From the NCBI RefSeq assembly GCF_000403395.2, contig NZ_KE159668.1:246280-310279 (forward strand): 64,000 nucleotides of DNA, written 5' to 3'. Made by a program: the position numbers and the translations under genes. This document shows positions 35,128 to 44,356 of the stretch, piece after piece. How positions within the stretch are numbered: position 1 is the stretch's first letter; every line of letters starts with the position of its first letter. Source of the DNA: Anaerotruncus sp. G3(2012) (lineage in GTDB: Bacteria; Bacillota; Clostridia; Oscillospirales; Ruminococcaceae). A model generated the notes under the pieces. That model was not told where the DNA came from. It ran no database searches and saw nothing but the letters and a program-made list of their open reading frames with translations.

Positions 35128-37581
35128 ATGCCGCAGACAGCACAGATTGTGGTGGAGAACGCAACCATTCATTTCGATAAGCCGTATTCCTACCTGATTC
35201 CAGAGGGGATGCCGGTCCGCCCCGGATGCCGGGTCACCGTCCCGTTCGGCGCGGGCAACCGTACCCGGTTCGGCATGGTGCTCGCCCTTTCCGAGTCCGG
35301 GGACATCTCCAGGCTCAAGCCGGTTGCCTCCCTCGTGGACGCCCGGCCGCTTCTCAGCCCGGATCTGCTCTCACTGGTCGAATGGCTGCATGAGCATACC
35401 TTCTGCGGCTATTATGATGCAGTGCGCACCCTGCTGCCGCCTGGCATCGGGGTGGAACTGAAATATACCTACGAGCGCGCAAAGGACGCAGGCCCGCCCG
35501 AGGACCTGCCGCCCGAACAGCAGCAGATCCTGGAATATCTGAACGGGCGGGGCAAACCGGTCCGGGAGGAGACGCTGCTCGCCGCACTCGGCCTGGATGC
35601 TGAGTCCCCCAGCCTGCGCGCCCTCTGCGAAGCGGGTGCGGTGATCAAGTCGCAGGAGGTGCGGCAACGGGTGCTGGACGAAAAACTGGTGATGGTGCGT
35701 CTGGCGGACGGGATCACCGAATTGGGGGACATCACCGATGTAAAAATCACCGCCAAGCAGAAGGCGGTGGTCGAGCTGCTCGCGCAGGCAGGACAGGCTA
35801 CCCTGAAAGAGGTCTGTTATTTTGCAGGGGTGGGAAAAACGGTGGTTGACCGTCTGGAAAAGGCAGGGGTCACCCATTATTTCACCCGGGAGGTTTATCG
35901 CAGCCCCTATGAGGTACGTACGGCCCGGGAGGATGCCTCTGCGCTCTCCCTCTCGGACGAACAGCAGGCTGCATACCGGACCCTCTGTGAACTGGCCGAT
36001 TCGGGAAAGCCGCAGGCCGCGCTGCTCTATGGGGTGACCGGGTCGGGGAAGACCGAAGTCTTTCTCCGAACGATCCAGCACCTGCTCGGGAGCGGGCGCG
36101 GCGTGATCGTGATGGTGCCCGAAATCTCCCTGACCCCCCAGATGATCGAACGGTTCCACCGGTATTTCGGGGACCGGGTCGCGGTGCTGCACAGCGGCCT
36201 GACGATGGGCGAGCGGATGGACGAATGGAAGCGGATCCGGGACGGCGGCGCACAGATCGTCGTCGGCACCCGGAGCGCGGTGTTCGCGCCGCTTGCGCGG
36301 ATTGGGATGATCGTGATGGATGAGGAACAGGAGGCGACCTATAAGTCCGAGATGTCCCCCCGCTACCATGCGAGGGATGTGGCGCGGGTGCGTGCCGCCA
36401 GCCATAATGCGTTGCTGCTGCTCGCCTCGGCGACCCCGAGCGTCGAGAGCTTCTACCGGGCCAAACAGGGGCGGTACCATCTCATACAGCTAAAAAACCG
36501 GTTTGGGGCCGCGAAGCTGCCCGATGTCACCATCCTCGACATGTCGACGCAGGCGCTGAACGCGGCGTCCGGCTCCCTCTCGGCGGAACTGATCGGCCAG
36601 CTTCGCCAGAACCTCGAAAACAGCGAACAGAGTATCCTGCTGCTCAACCGGCGGGGGTACAACACGCTGGTGAAATGTTCGATCTGTTCGGCCGTGGCAG
36701 GATGCCCCAACTGTTCGGTCGCCCTGACCTACCACACCGCAAACGGGCTTCTGATGTGCCACTACTGCGGTTATACGGCGCGTCCGGACGAGACCTGCCC
36801 GACCTGCGGGAGCAAGTTCCGGCGGTTTTCGGGAGCGGGCACCCAGAAGGTGGAGGAGGAGCTGCGGGAACTGCTGCCGCAGGCGCGGGTGCTCCGGATG
36901 GATATGGACACCACTATGGCACGATTTTCCCATGAAAAACATTTTGCTGATTTTTCGGCGGGAAAATATGATATAATAATCGGGACGCAGATGGTTGCGA
37001 AAGGGCTGGACTTTCCAAATGTCACCCTTGTGGGGGTGCTTTCGGCGGACAGTTCGCTCTATGCGCAGGATTATTGCAGCTTTGAGCGGGCGTTTTCGCT
37101 CTTCACACAGGTGGTCGGGCGGAGTGGGCGTTCGGATAAGGCGGGACGCGCCTATATCCAGACATTCACCCCCGAAAACCCGGTGATCGCGCTGGCGGCG
37201 ATGCAGGATTACGACAGCTTCTACGAAAGCGAGATCGAAAACCGACGCATCCACCTCTATCCGCCGTTCTGCGACATGGTCGGGATCGGGTTTTCCGGGA
37301 TCGACCGGGCGGAGGTGCAGGCCGCGTCCAGACAGTTTCTGGCGCAGTTTGCCGCGTTTGCCAGCGCCGAATACAGCGACCTGCCGCTGCGGGTGCTCGG
37401 GCCGTGTGAAAGCGCGATCCCCCGGATTTCCGGGAAGTACCGCTGGAGGATGGCGGTCAAATGCACCTTCGGCGCACGCACCCGGGAGCTTCTCTGGCGG
37501 ACGGTGCGATGGTACCATGCGCAGAGCCGGAACCGTCCGGTCTCGCTTTATGTCGATCCGCGGTATGAAAGTTCGATCTGA
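35128..37581 (+). CDS. priA: Primosomal replication restart helicase PriA
   Basis: 817 residues. Order: N-terminal 3'-DNA-binding domain, a winged-helix region, helicase lobe 1 with GVTGSGKTEVF (Walker A) and DEEQEATYK (motif II, DEEQ in place of DEEH), eight Cys of the zinc-binding insert (CSICSAVAGCPNC and CHYCGYTARPDETCPTCG), lobe 2, and a C-terminal domain. It reloads the replisome at stalled forks. A GAGGAGG site precedes the ATG. Confidence 0.98.
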   Translation: MPQTAQIVVENATIHFDKPYSYLIPEGMPVRPGCRVTVPFGAGNRTRFGMVLALSESGDISRLKPVASLVDARPLLSPDLLSLVEWLHEHTFCGYYDAVRTLLPPGIGVELKYTYERAKDAGPPEDLPPEQQQILEYLNGRGKPVREETLLAALGLDAESPSLRALCEAGAVIKSQEVRQRVLDEKLVMVRLADGITELGDITDVKITAKQKAVVELLAQAGQATLKEVCYFAGVGKTVVDRLEKAGVTHYFTREVYRSPYEVRTAREDASALSLSDEQQAAYRTLCELADSGKPQAALLYGVTGSGKTEVFLRTIQHLLGSGRGVIVMVPEISLTPQMIERFHRYFGDRVAVLHSGLTMGERMDEWKRIRDGGAQIVVGTRSAVFAPLARIGMIVMDEEQEATYKSEMSPRYHARDVARVRAASHNALLLLASATPSVESFYRAKQGRYHLIQLKNRFGAAKLPDVTILDMSTQALNAASGSLSAELIGQLRQNLENSEQSILLLNRRGYNTLVKCSICSAVAGCPNCSVALTYHTANGLLMCHYCGYTARPDETCPTCGSKFRRFSGAGTQKVEEELRELLPQARVLRMDMDTTMARFSHEKHFADFSAGKYDIIIGTQMVAKGLDFPNVTLVGVLSADSSLYAQDYCSFERAFSLFTQVVGRSGRSDKAGRAYIQTFTPENPVIALAAMQDYDSFYESEIENRRIHLYPPFCDMVGIGFSGIDRAEVQAASRQFLAQFAAFASAEYSDLPLRVLGPCESAIPRISGKYRWRMAVKCTFGARTRELLWRTVRWYHAQSRNRPVSLYVDPRYESSI

Positions 37582-37675
37582 GGGTTGAAGTTTCTGCCCG
37601 GGCCGGCTCGTTAAAATCAAAAGAGAACCATGTGACAGCATGAAGATCAAAAGCAGAATTGGGAGGAACAGAAAA

Positions 37676-38146
37676 ATGGCAATCCGCAATATCTTGAAGG
37701 AAGACGACCAGCGCCTGCGCAAAAAAAGCCGGGCCGTTACCGAGTTCAACGAACGGCTCTGGACGCTGCTTGACGATATGTACGAAACGATGGTCGACGA
37801 GGGGGTCGGGCTGGCTGCGCCGCAGGTGGGGGTTCTCCGCCAGGCAGTGGTCATCGACGTCGGCGAGGGAAAATGGGAGTTGGTCAATCCCGAGATCGTC
37901 AGCGAAGAGGGCGAGCAGTGCGACACCGAGGGATGCCTGTCCATACCCGGCGTCTGGGGAGTGGTGCGCCGTCCCAAAAAGCTGCATATCTGTGCGCAGG
38001 ACCGGTTCGGCAAGCCGTTCGAATTTGATGCGGAGGACTTTTTCGCGGTCGCCTGCTGCCATGAGATCGACCACCTTTCGGGCGTCCTCTTTACCGACAG
38101 GGCCGAACGCCTTCTGACACCGGATGAATTGAGGGAAGCCGAATGA
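37676..38146 (+). CDS. def: Peptide deformylase
   Basis: 156 residues from ATG 37676 after GGGAGGA; the frame runs 12 codons further upstream. The three active-site motifs are GVGLAAPQVG (43-52), EGCLSIPG (C87) and HEIDH (H129, E130, H133). Removes the formyl group from new N-termini. The stop overlaps the fmt start by 4 bp, the classical def-fmt pair. Confidence 0.98.
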   Translation: MAIRNILKEDDQRLRKKSRAVTEFNERLWTLLDDMYETMVDEGVGLAAPQVGVLRQAVVIDVGEGKWELVNPEIVSEEGEQCDTEGCLSIPGVWGVVRRPKKLHICAQDRFGKPFEFDAEDFFAVACCHEIDHLSGVLFTDRAERLLTPDELREAE

Positions 38147-39063
38147 GGATTGTGTTCATGGGTACGCCGGATTTTGCGGTCCCCTGCCTGGCGCGCCTGA
38201 TCGCAGACGGCCACGAGATCGCCGGGGTGTTCACCCAGCCGGACAAACCCAAGGGGCGGGGATATAAGCTCGCGCCGCCGCCGGTCAAGGAATTGGCGCT
38301 TGCCAACGGGCTGCCAGTCTGGCAGCCGGAAAAACTCCGCGACGGTACCGCGCTTGCGGTTTTGCGAGAGCTGGCCCCCCAGCTGATCGCGGTGGTTGCC
38401 TATGGGCGGATGCTGCCAAAGGAAATCCTTGATCTGCCGGAATACGGCTGTATCAATGTGCATGGATCGCTGCTGCCAAAGTACCGGGGTGCAGCGCCGA
38501 TCCAGTGGAGCGTGCTTAACGGTGACCTGACAGCGGGTGTGACCACCATGTACATGGCCGAAGGGATGGACACCGGGGACATGATCCTTTCCCGGTCGGT
38601 TCCGGTGGGGGAAGATGAAACATCGGGGGAGCTGTTCGACCGGCTTGCGGTGCTGGGCGCGGAGGCACTCTCTGAAACGGTGCGGCTGATCGCCGGGGGC
38701 AACGCCCCGCGCACGCCGCAGGATGATGCACAGGCGAGCCGCGCCAGTATGCTGACCAAAGAGATGGCAGTGATCGACTGGTCGAAATCCGCGCGGGAGG
38801 TACACAACCTGATCCGCGGGATGAACCCCTGGCCGACAGCACATACCCGGCTGGGCGGCAAGGTGCTGAAGGTGCACCGGTCGCGGGTCGTGGAAGGCGC
38901 AGGGGAACCGGGCATCGTGCTCGACGGGAAAAGGCTGATCGTCGGATGTGGGGAAGGCGCGGTCGAACTGGTGGAAATCCAGCCCGAGGGGAGCCGCCGG
39001 ATGCCCGCCGCCGACTATCTGCGAGGGCATCCGGTTGAAACCGGCACCCGGCTGGGGGAATGA
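38143..39063 (+). CDS. fmt: Methionyl-tRNA formyltransferase
   Basis: 306 residues with MGTPDFAVP at the start, the formyl-folate motif HGSLLPKYRGAAPIQW and the C-terminal OB-like region. Formylates initiator Met-tRNA. Co-translated with def. Confidence 0.98.
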   Translation: MRIVFMGTPDFAVPCLARLIADGHEIAGVFTQPDKPKGRGYKLAPPPVKELALANGLPVWQPEKLRDGTALAVLRELAPQLIAVVAYGRMLPKEILDLPEYGCINVHGSLLPKYRGAAPIQWSVLNGDLTAGVTTMYMAEGMDTGDMILSRSVPVGEDETSGELFDRLAVLGAEALSETVRLIAGGNAPRTPQDDAQASRASMLTKEMAVIDWSKSAREVHNLIRGMNPWPTAHTRLGGKVLKVHRSRVVEGAGEPGIVLDGKRLIVGCGEGAVELVEIQPEGSRRMPAADYLRGHPVETGTRLGE

Positions 39064-39095
39064 CCAGAGGTTTTGCCCCTCAATCCCGCAGCGGT

Positions 39096-39150
39096 GCATA
39101 GTCCAACCGGCGCGAAGCGGTGGCTCTTGGGCCGGCGATCAAGATTGGCA
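39096..39150 (+). repeat. Degenerate intergenic repeat (CCAACCGGCGC family)
   Basis: CCAACCGGCGCGAAGCGGTG followed by GCTCTTGGGCCGG matches the core of repeats at 42268, 43124, 43220, 43438 and 50140. It fills the gap between fmt and the YugP-type gene. Confidence 0.55.
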
Positions 39151-39191
39151 AAGCGTTTAGGGCCTCAAAACTTCAAACAAGGGGGAGCTGT

Positions 39192-39875
39192 ATGTTTGAC
39201 CTTTATTATCTGATTCTGGTCGTCCCGGCGTTGCTGTTCGCGAGCTGGGCTCAGATGCAGGTTTCCAGCACGTTTGACCAGTATTCCAAAGTCCGCTCGT
39301 CGCGCGGGATCACAGCCGCACAGGTTGCGCGGCGGATTCTCGATGCAAACCGCCTCCAGCAGGTCCGGGTGGAACGGATTGCGGGGAAACTCACCGACCA
39401 TTTTGACCCGAGCAGCGGCGTGATCCGCCTGTCGGACGACGTTTATGGCAGCAGCTCGGTGGCGGCGATCGGGGTAGCGGCTCATGAATGCGGGCATGCA
39501 GTCCAGCACGCCCAGAAATATGCCCCCATGCAGCTGCGCGCCGCGATCATCCCAGTGACCAACCTTGGCTCCAAGCTCTCGATCCCGTTGTTTGTGGCAG
39601 GGCTGATCCTGAGCTATCAGCCGCTTTGCAACATCGGGCTGCTGCTCTTTTCGCTGGCGGCGATCTTCCAGCTCGTGACCCTGCCTGTCGAGTTTGACGC
39701 CTCCGCCCGCGCGCTGCGCACGCTGGAGAAGGAGCGGTTTCTGGAGTCCTCCGAGCTGCGCGGCTCCAAACGGGTGCTTAAGGCCGCCGCACTGACCTAT
39801 GTGGCCGCGCTGGTGGTCTCGCTGGCACAGCTGCTGCGGCTGGTACTGATCTCCCGCAGCCGCAACCGAGACTGA
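39192..39875 (+). CDS. Membrane zinc metallopeptidase, YugP family
   Basis: 227 residues, ATG 39192 after AAGGGGGAG. Membrane segments lie at ~5-23 and in two hydrophobic blocks at ~125-165, plus a C-terminal one. The zinc motif is HECGHAVQH (H98, E99, H102). The gene is conserved in this array in Clostridia; its substrate is not established. It sits 15 bp before rsmB. Confidence 0.92.
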   Translation: MFDLYYLILVVPALLFASWAQMQVSSTFDQYSKVRSSRGITAAQVARRILDANRLQQVRVERIAGKLTDHFDPSSGVIRLSDDVYGSSSVAAIGVAAHECGHAVQHAQKYAPMQLRAAIIPVTNLGSKLSIPLFVAGLILSYQPLCNIGLLLFSLAAIFQLVTLPVEFDASARALRTLEKERFLESSELRGSKRVLKAAALTYVAALVVSLAQLLRLVLISRSRNRD

Positions 39876-39890
39876 AACCGGAGGGAACAG

Positions 39891-41171
39891 ATGAAGAATG
39901 CGAGAGAAACCGCTGTGCAGGCGCTTCTGCGTCAGAGTACGGAGAATGCCTATTCCAACCTTGTGATCGACGCACTGGCCACGAAAAACCGTCTGGATGC
40001 GCGGGACGCCGCATTCGCGGCTGCGCTCTTTTACGGAACGCTCGAGCGGCGGCTGACCATCGACCATATCCTGAAACAGTACAGTGCGCGGCCGCTCACA
40101 GCCCTGTCCCCGCAGGTGCGGGAGACGCTGCGGGCTGGGGTTTGCCAGCTTGTTTGGATGGACGGCGTGGACGATTACGCGGCAGTGAATGAGAGCGTCA
40201 ATCTGGTGAAGGCGCTCGGACAGGCAAAGGCGTCCGGTTTTGTCAATGGGGTTCTGCGCAGTTTCCTGCGGGATGGAAAGCGCATCCCCCCGGTGGACGG
40301 TGGGCGCGCCGAACAGCTCGCGGTGGAATATTCCTGCCCGGCGTGGCTGGTCGGCCGGTGGCTTGAAGCCTATGGGGAACCCGCCTGCCTGCGGCTGCTC
40401 TCCCAGTCGATCGGGCGTCCGCCGCTCTATCTGCGCGCCAACACCCTGATGGTTTCCCCCGAACGGCTGGCGGAAATCCTGACTGGCGAGGGGGTTCCCT
40501 GCACCGTGGAAACGGAGCCGGACGGTTGTATCGCGGTCGAGGGCAGAGTACCGATCGAACGCCTGGAATCGTTCCGGTCGGGGTTGTTCCATGTGCAGGA
40601 CCGGGCGTCCCAGCTCTGTGCCGCTGCGCTTGATCCCCAACCGGGCGAGCGGGTGCTGGATGTCTGTGCGGCGCCGGGCGGCAAGTCCTTCACCGCTGCC
40701 GAGCGGATGCGGGACGAGGGGGAGTTGGTCGCCCGTGACCTGCATCCCAAACGTGCCGCGCTGGTGCGTCAGGGGGCACAGCGGCTTGGGATCGAGTGTA
40801 TCCGGGCGTCCGCGGGAGACGCGGGGATCTATGACCCCGCACTCGGCAGCTTTGACCGGGTACTCTGTGATGTTCCCTGTTCCGGCTTTGGGGTGATCCG
40901 GCGCAGGCCGGAAATCAAGTATAAAAGTTGGGAATCGGTCCGGAATCTTCCGGAAATTCAGTATAAAATCCTGCAAACCTCCTCACACTATTTAAAGACG
41001 GGCGGCAGTCTGGTCTATTCGACCTGTACCCTGCTCCCCGAGGAGAACGAACAGACCGTCGCGCGGTTCCTCGAGGGGAACCCTGAGTTCACGCTTGAAT
41101 CTCAGCGCACCTGTACCGGCGAAGCGGCGGATACCGACGGATTTTTCATATCCGTCCTGAAAAAGCGGTGA
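39891..41171 (+). CDS. rsmB: 16S rRNA (cytosine-967-C5) methyltransferase
   Basis: 426 residues. An N-terminal NusB-like helical domain (~1-140) is followed by the methyltransferase domain with the SAM motif DVCAAPGGKSF and the catalytic-Cys motif DVPCSGFGVIRRRPEIKY. Methylates C967 of 16S rRNA. Its stop overlaps the rlmN frame. Confidence 0.97.
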   Translation: MKNARETAVQALLRQSTENAYSNLVIDALATKNRLDARDAAFAAALFYGTLERRLTIDHILKQYSARPLTALSPQVRETLRAGVCQLVWMDGVDDYAAVNESVNLVKALGQAKASGFVNGVLRSFLRDGKRIPPVDGGRAEQLAVEYSCPAWLVGRWLEAYGEPACLRLLSQSIGRPPLYLRANTLMVSPERLAEILTGEGVPCTVETEPDGCIAVEGRVPIERLESFRSGLFHVQDRASQLCAAALDPQPGERVLDVCAAPGGKSFTAAERMRDEGELVARDLHPKRAALVRQGAQRLGIECIRASAGDAGIYDPALGSFDRVLCDVPCSGFGVIRRRPEIKYKSWESVRNLPEIQYKILQTSSHYLKTGGSLVYSTCTLLPEENEQTVARFLEGNPEFTLESQRTCTGEAADTDGFFISVLKKR

Positions 41172-41176
41172 ACAGC

Positions 41177-42214
41177 ATGGAAAAGAGTGACCTCAAGTCT
41201 CTGACAGAACAGCGGATCGAAGCGGAATTTGTCCGGATGGGCCAGCCAAAATTCCGCGCCCGGCAGGTCTACCGGTGGCTGCACCAGAAACAGGTGTCTA
41301 CTTTTGCCGAAATGACCGACCTGCCAACCCCGCTTCGCGGGCAGCTTGACGAAAAATTCTACATAAACACCATCCGCATCAAAAAAAGACTTGTTTCCAG
41401 CATAGATGGTACGGTAAAATATCTCTATGAGCTGCGGGACGGCAACTGTGTCGAGGCGGTGCGGATGCAGTATAAGCATGGGGCCTCCCTCTGCATCTCG
41501 ACACAGGTGGGCTGCCGGATGGGCTGCCGGTTCTGCGCTTCCACGCTGGCGGGCTGGGTGCGCAATCTGACCGCCTCCGAGATGCTTGATGAAGTCTATA
41601 CCGCCCAGCAGGATCTGCGCGGACGGATTTCCAATGTCGTACTGATGGGGATTGGGGAGCCGCTCGACAACTTCGACAATGTGATGGCGTTTCTCGAAAT
41701 CCTTTCCTCCCGGGAGGGGATCAACCTCAGCCTGCGGCATGTCTCGCTTTCCACCTGCGGGCTGGTGGATGGGATCCGGGCGCTTGCGGAGAAAAAGCTC
41801 CAGCTCACCCTTTCGGTTTCACTGCACGCGCCCAACGACAGCATCCGCAGCCAGTCGATGCCGGTAAACCAGCGGTACAATATGGACGATCTGCTCGACG
41901 CCTGCCGGGACTACTTCGAGCAGACCGGGCGCAGGATTTCGTTTGAATACGCGCTGATTGCAGGGGTGAACGACGCGCCCGCACACGCGGAAGAGCTGGC
42001 CTCCCGTCTGAGCGGGATGGGGGCGCATGTCAACCTGATCCCGGTCAATCCGGTGGCTGAAACCGGGTACCGCCGGGGAAAGCGCGCGGGGATCGAGGCG
42101 TTCCAGGCGCAGCTCGAGCGGCTGGGGGTCAACGCGACCATCCGGCGGGAACTGGGGACAGATATTGCGGCCGCCTGCGGGCAGCTGCGCAGGCAGGACA
42201 CTGAGACAGCGTAA
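41177..42214 (+). CDS. rlmN: 23S rRNA (adenine-2503-C2) methyltransferase
   Basis: 345 residues from ATG 41177; a GTG at 41168, overlapping the rsmB stop, would add three residues. The radical-SAM cluster motif is GCRMGCRFCAST, followed by GEPLDN and the C-terminal Cys region. Methylates A2503 of 23S rRNA and A37 of some tRNAs, which affects ribosome antibiotic binding. The next gene in the conserved array, prpC, starts only after 1.38 kb of repeats. Confidence 0.97.
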   Translation: MEKSDLKSLTEQRIEAEFVRMGQPKFRARQVYRWLHQKQVSTFAEMTDLPTPLRGQLDEKFYINTIRIKKRLVSSIDGTVKYLYELRDGNCVEAVRMQYKHGASLCISTQVGCRMGCRFCASTLAGWVRNLTASEMLDEVYTAQQDLRGRISNVVLMGIGEPLDNFDNVMAFLEILSSREGINLSLRHVSLSTCGLVDGIRALAEKKLQLTLSVSLHAPNDSIRSQSMPVNQRYNMDDLLDACRDYFEQTGRRISFEYALIAGVNDAPAHAEELASRLSGMGAHVNLIPVNPVAETGYRRGKRAGIEAFQAQLERLGVNATIRRELGTDIAAACGQLRRQDTETA

Positions 42215-43599
42215 GTTTTTGGCCCCCAGACCAAACTTGCAGGCGTAAGGCGCCTTCCTTGGCCCGGACTGCGAGCCGCAGCGAGCGTTTCAAGGCCAAC
42301 CGCCGCAGGCGGCTCTTAGGCCGAGATCGCGCAAAGCGTGCTGCCCCTGCGTGCTGTCTTGCGGGCGAGGGGGTCAAAGGCAACGGAAGTTTGGATTCCC
42401 GACCAAACTTCCGGGGCGCAAGCGCCCTTCTTCGGGGGACTTCTCGGACCTGCGGTCCGAAGCGCGGCATACGCCGCGACGCCCCCTCAGTTTGCCTTAC
42501 GGGCGAGGGGTCGGTGCCCCCTCCCCGTAGGCCCCTCCCTTCCGGGCCGGGTGCCGCTTTTTTCCCAAAACCAAAGTTTTACTCAATTTTTTTCAAAAAA
42601 CTGCGGGGTCGAGGGGCAGCGCCCTCGACGCGCTCCGCACTGCGAGCCGCAGCGAAGCGTTTCGAGCGCAACCCGCCGAAGGCGGGCTCTTGGCGCGAGA
42701 TGAGCGCGGAACGCTTTCTCCTGTGAAGCGCTTTTTTCGGGTGAATTGCCGCGAAGCGGCAAGAGGGGGCTTTTGGCAAGTGAAAAAAAACCCTTGCAGG
42801 AATAAATGCGGAACAGGCTTTTAGAACCAAAAGTTTCGTCCACCTTTGAAAAGGTGGCGGGGATTGAGACAACGTAAGTTTGGTTCTGGACTAAACTTAC
42901 AGGCGCAAGTGCCTTCCTTGGGTCTTCTCGGTCCCAGAGGGCACCGGACTGCGAGCCGCGGCGAGCGTTTCGAGGACAACCGCCACAAGCGCTTTTAGGC
43001 CGAGATCGCGGCATACGCCGCGACGACCCTGCGGGCTGTCTTACGGGATAGGGGCCACCGGGCGCATGTTGTTTTGAATTCCAGACCAAAACAACACCCG
43101 TCGCTTCTCGGGCTTTCAGCCCGGACTGCGAGCCGCAGCGAGCGTTTCGAGGCCAACCGCCGCAGGCGGCTCTTGGGCCGAGATCGCGTTTCACGCGACA
43201 CTCGGGCAGGATGCGCCTTACTGCGAGCCGCAGCGAGCGTTTCGAGGCCAACCGCCGCAGGCGGCTCTTGGGCCGAGATCGCGTTTCACGCGACACTCGG
43301 GCAGGATGCGCCTTGCGGGTTAGGGGTCAGCGGCCCCTCCCCGCAGGCCCCACCCCGATGGGGCAAAGTGCGCTTTTTATCTGTTCTTTTCTTTCACTGC
43401 CGCTGGATGAGGCTCTTAGCGCGGAGATCGGCGTACATAGGCCAACCGGTGCAGAGCGGAAGCTCTCAGGCCGGAGCAAAAAATTGCGCGGTCGAGGGGC
43501 GGTGCTCTCGATGTCTGACGCGGCGGTTATCAATATAAAATTCCGAGGTGCGGGCTTTCGGGCGACGTAGTATACACATCTCTTTTAGGGGGCTTTCGA
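42215..43599. repeat. 1.38-kb gene-free repeat island between rlmN and prpC
   Basis: This GC-rich island holds at least five copies of a core reading TGCGAGCCGCAGCGAGCGTT, then CCGCCGCAGGCGG (hairpin) and a GGGCCGAGATCGCG end, near 42268, 42640, 42947, 43125 and 43220. It also holds an ACCAAAAGTTTCG-family copy (42826-42870), an inverted copy of the 18601 hairpin (about 42752-42785), and a TTTACTCAATTTTTTTCAAA module (42570-42600) seen inverted at 18733. ORFs inside are overlapping repeat translations without ribosome sites. It breaks an otherwise tight gene array. Confidence 0.8.
43125..43314 (+). repeat. 95-bp tandem duplication
   Basis: Two copies, 43125-43219 and 43220-43314, run from ACTGCGAGCCGCAGCG to GCAGGATGCGCCTT and look identical over their length. 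Each contains the CCGCCGCAGGCGG hairpin. The identity implies a recent event. Confidence 0.9.
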
Positions 43600-44343
43600 T
43601 TGATCAAGATTTATGGAGGGACCGACCGGGGACGGGTTCGGGCGACCAATCAGGATACCTATGCCTACAAGGTGGTTGACGAGGAAACCGCCTTTGCGAT
43701 CGTCTGTGACGGGATGGGCGGCGAGAAGGGCGGGCATGTTGCGAGCGCCAAGGCCGCAGAGGTGATCGGCCAGGCGCTGACCCGCGGCCTGACCCCGCAG
43801 CTTCCGGCCGGGTCGGTCAAGTCGCTGCTGATCTCGGCAGCCGCTGCGGCAAATGCGGTGGTCTATGAGATGGGATGCCGGGACGAATCGCTCGACGGGA
43901 TGGGTACAACAGTGATCGCGGTTGTGGTGAAGGGAGACCTGCTCTGCGCGATCCACGCGGGAGACAGCCGTCTCTATCTCTTTGAGAATGATGGGGAGAA
44001 CCCTGGCGCTGCACAGCGCCTGACCCGGGACCACAGTGTGGTGCAGCTGCTGATCGACAGCGGCGAGATCTCTGAGCAGGAGGCGCGCAACCATCCGAAG
44101 CGCAATTACATCACCCGCGCTCTGGGAGTGGAGCGCAGCACCGAGGTGGAATATACCGAACGGGCCTTCCGCAAAGGACAGCTTCTGCTCTGTTCCGACG
44201 GGCTATATAACTATGCCCCGCCGGAGGAACATGCCGCTCTGATTACCACCTGTACCAGCGAGCAGGACCTTTTCCTGCTGATCGACGAGGCGAACAAGGC
44301 AGGCGGCGCCGACAACATTACCGCCGTCATCGTCGCAAAGTAG
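43600..44343 (+). CDS. prpC: PP2C-type Ser/Thr protein phosphatase
   Basis: 247 residues, TTG start at 43600 after AGGGGG. PP2C metal motifs: RATNQD near 17, CDGMGGEKGGHVAS near 40, AGDSRLYL, and GGADNITAV near the end. It reverses the action of the PASTA kinase next door (11-14 bp apart). No transmembrane segment, so cytosolic. Confidence 0.96.
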   Translation: MIKIYGGTDRGRVRATNQDTYAYKVVDEETAFAIVCDGMGGEKGGHVASAKAAEVIGQALTRGLTPQLPAGSVKSLLISAAAAANAVVYEMGCRDESLDGMGTTVIAVVVKGDLLCAIHAGDSRLYLFENDGENPGAAQRLTRDHSVVQLLIDSGEISEQEARNHPKRNYITRALGVERSTEVEYTERAFRKGQLLLCSDGLYNYAPPEEHAALITTCTSEQDLFLLIDEANKAGGADNITAVIVAK

Positions 44344-44356
44344 GAGGAACCATTTG

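Noticed and set aside
36490-39099. 869-residue minus-strand ORF opposite priA, def and fmt
   Set aside because: It is a shadow of GC-rich coding DNA: the plus-strand proteins are clear families, and the minus translation is rich in Arg, Pro and His without domains or a ribosome site.
43125-43314. CRISPR-like repeat array
   Set aside because: There are two directly adjacent 95-bp units without spacers and no cas genes.
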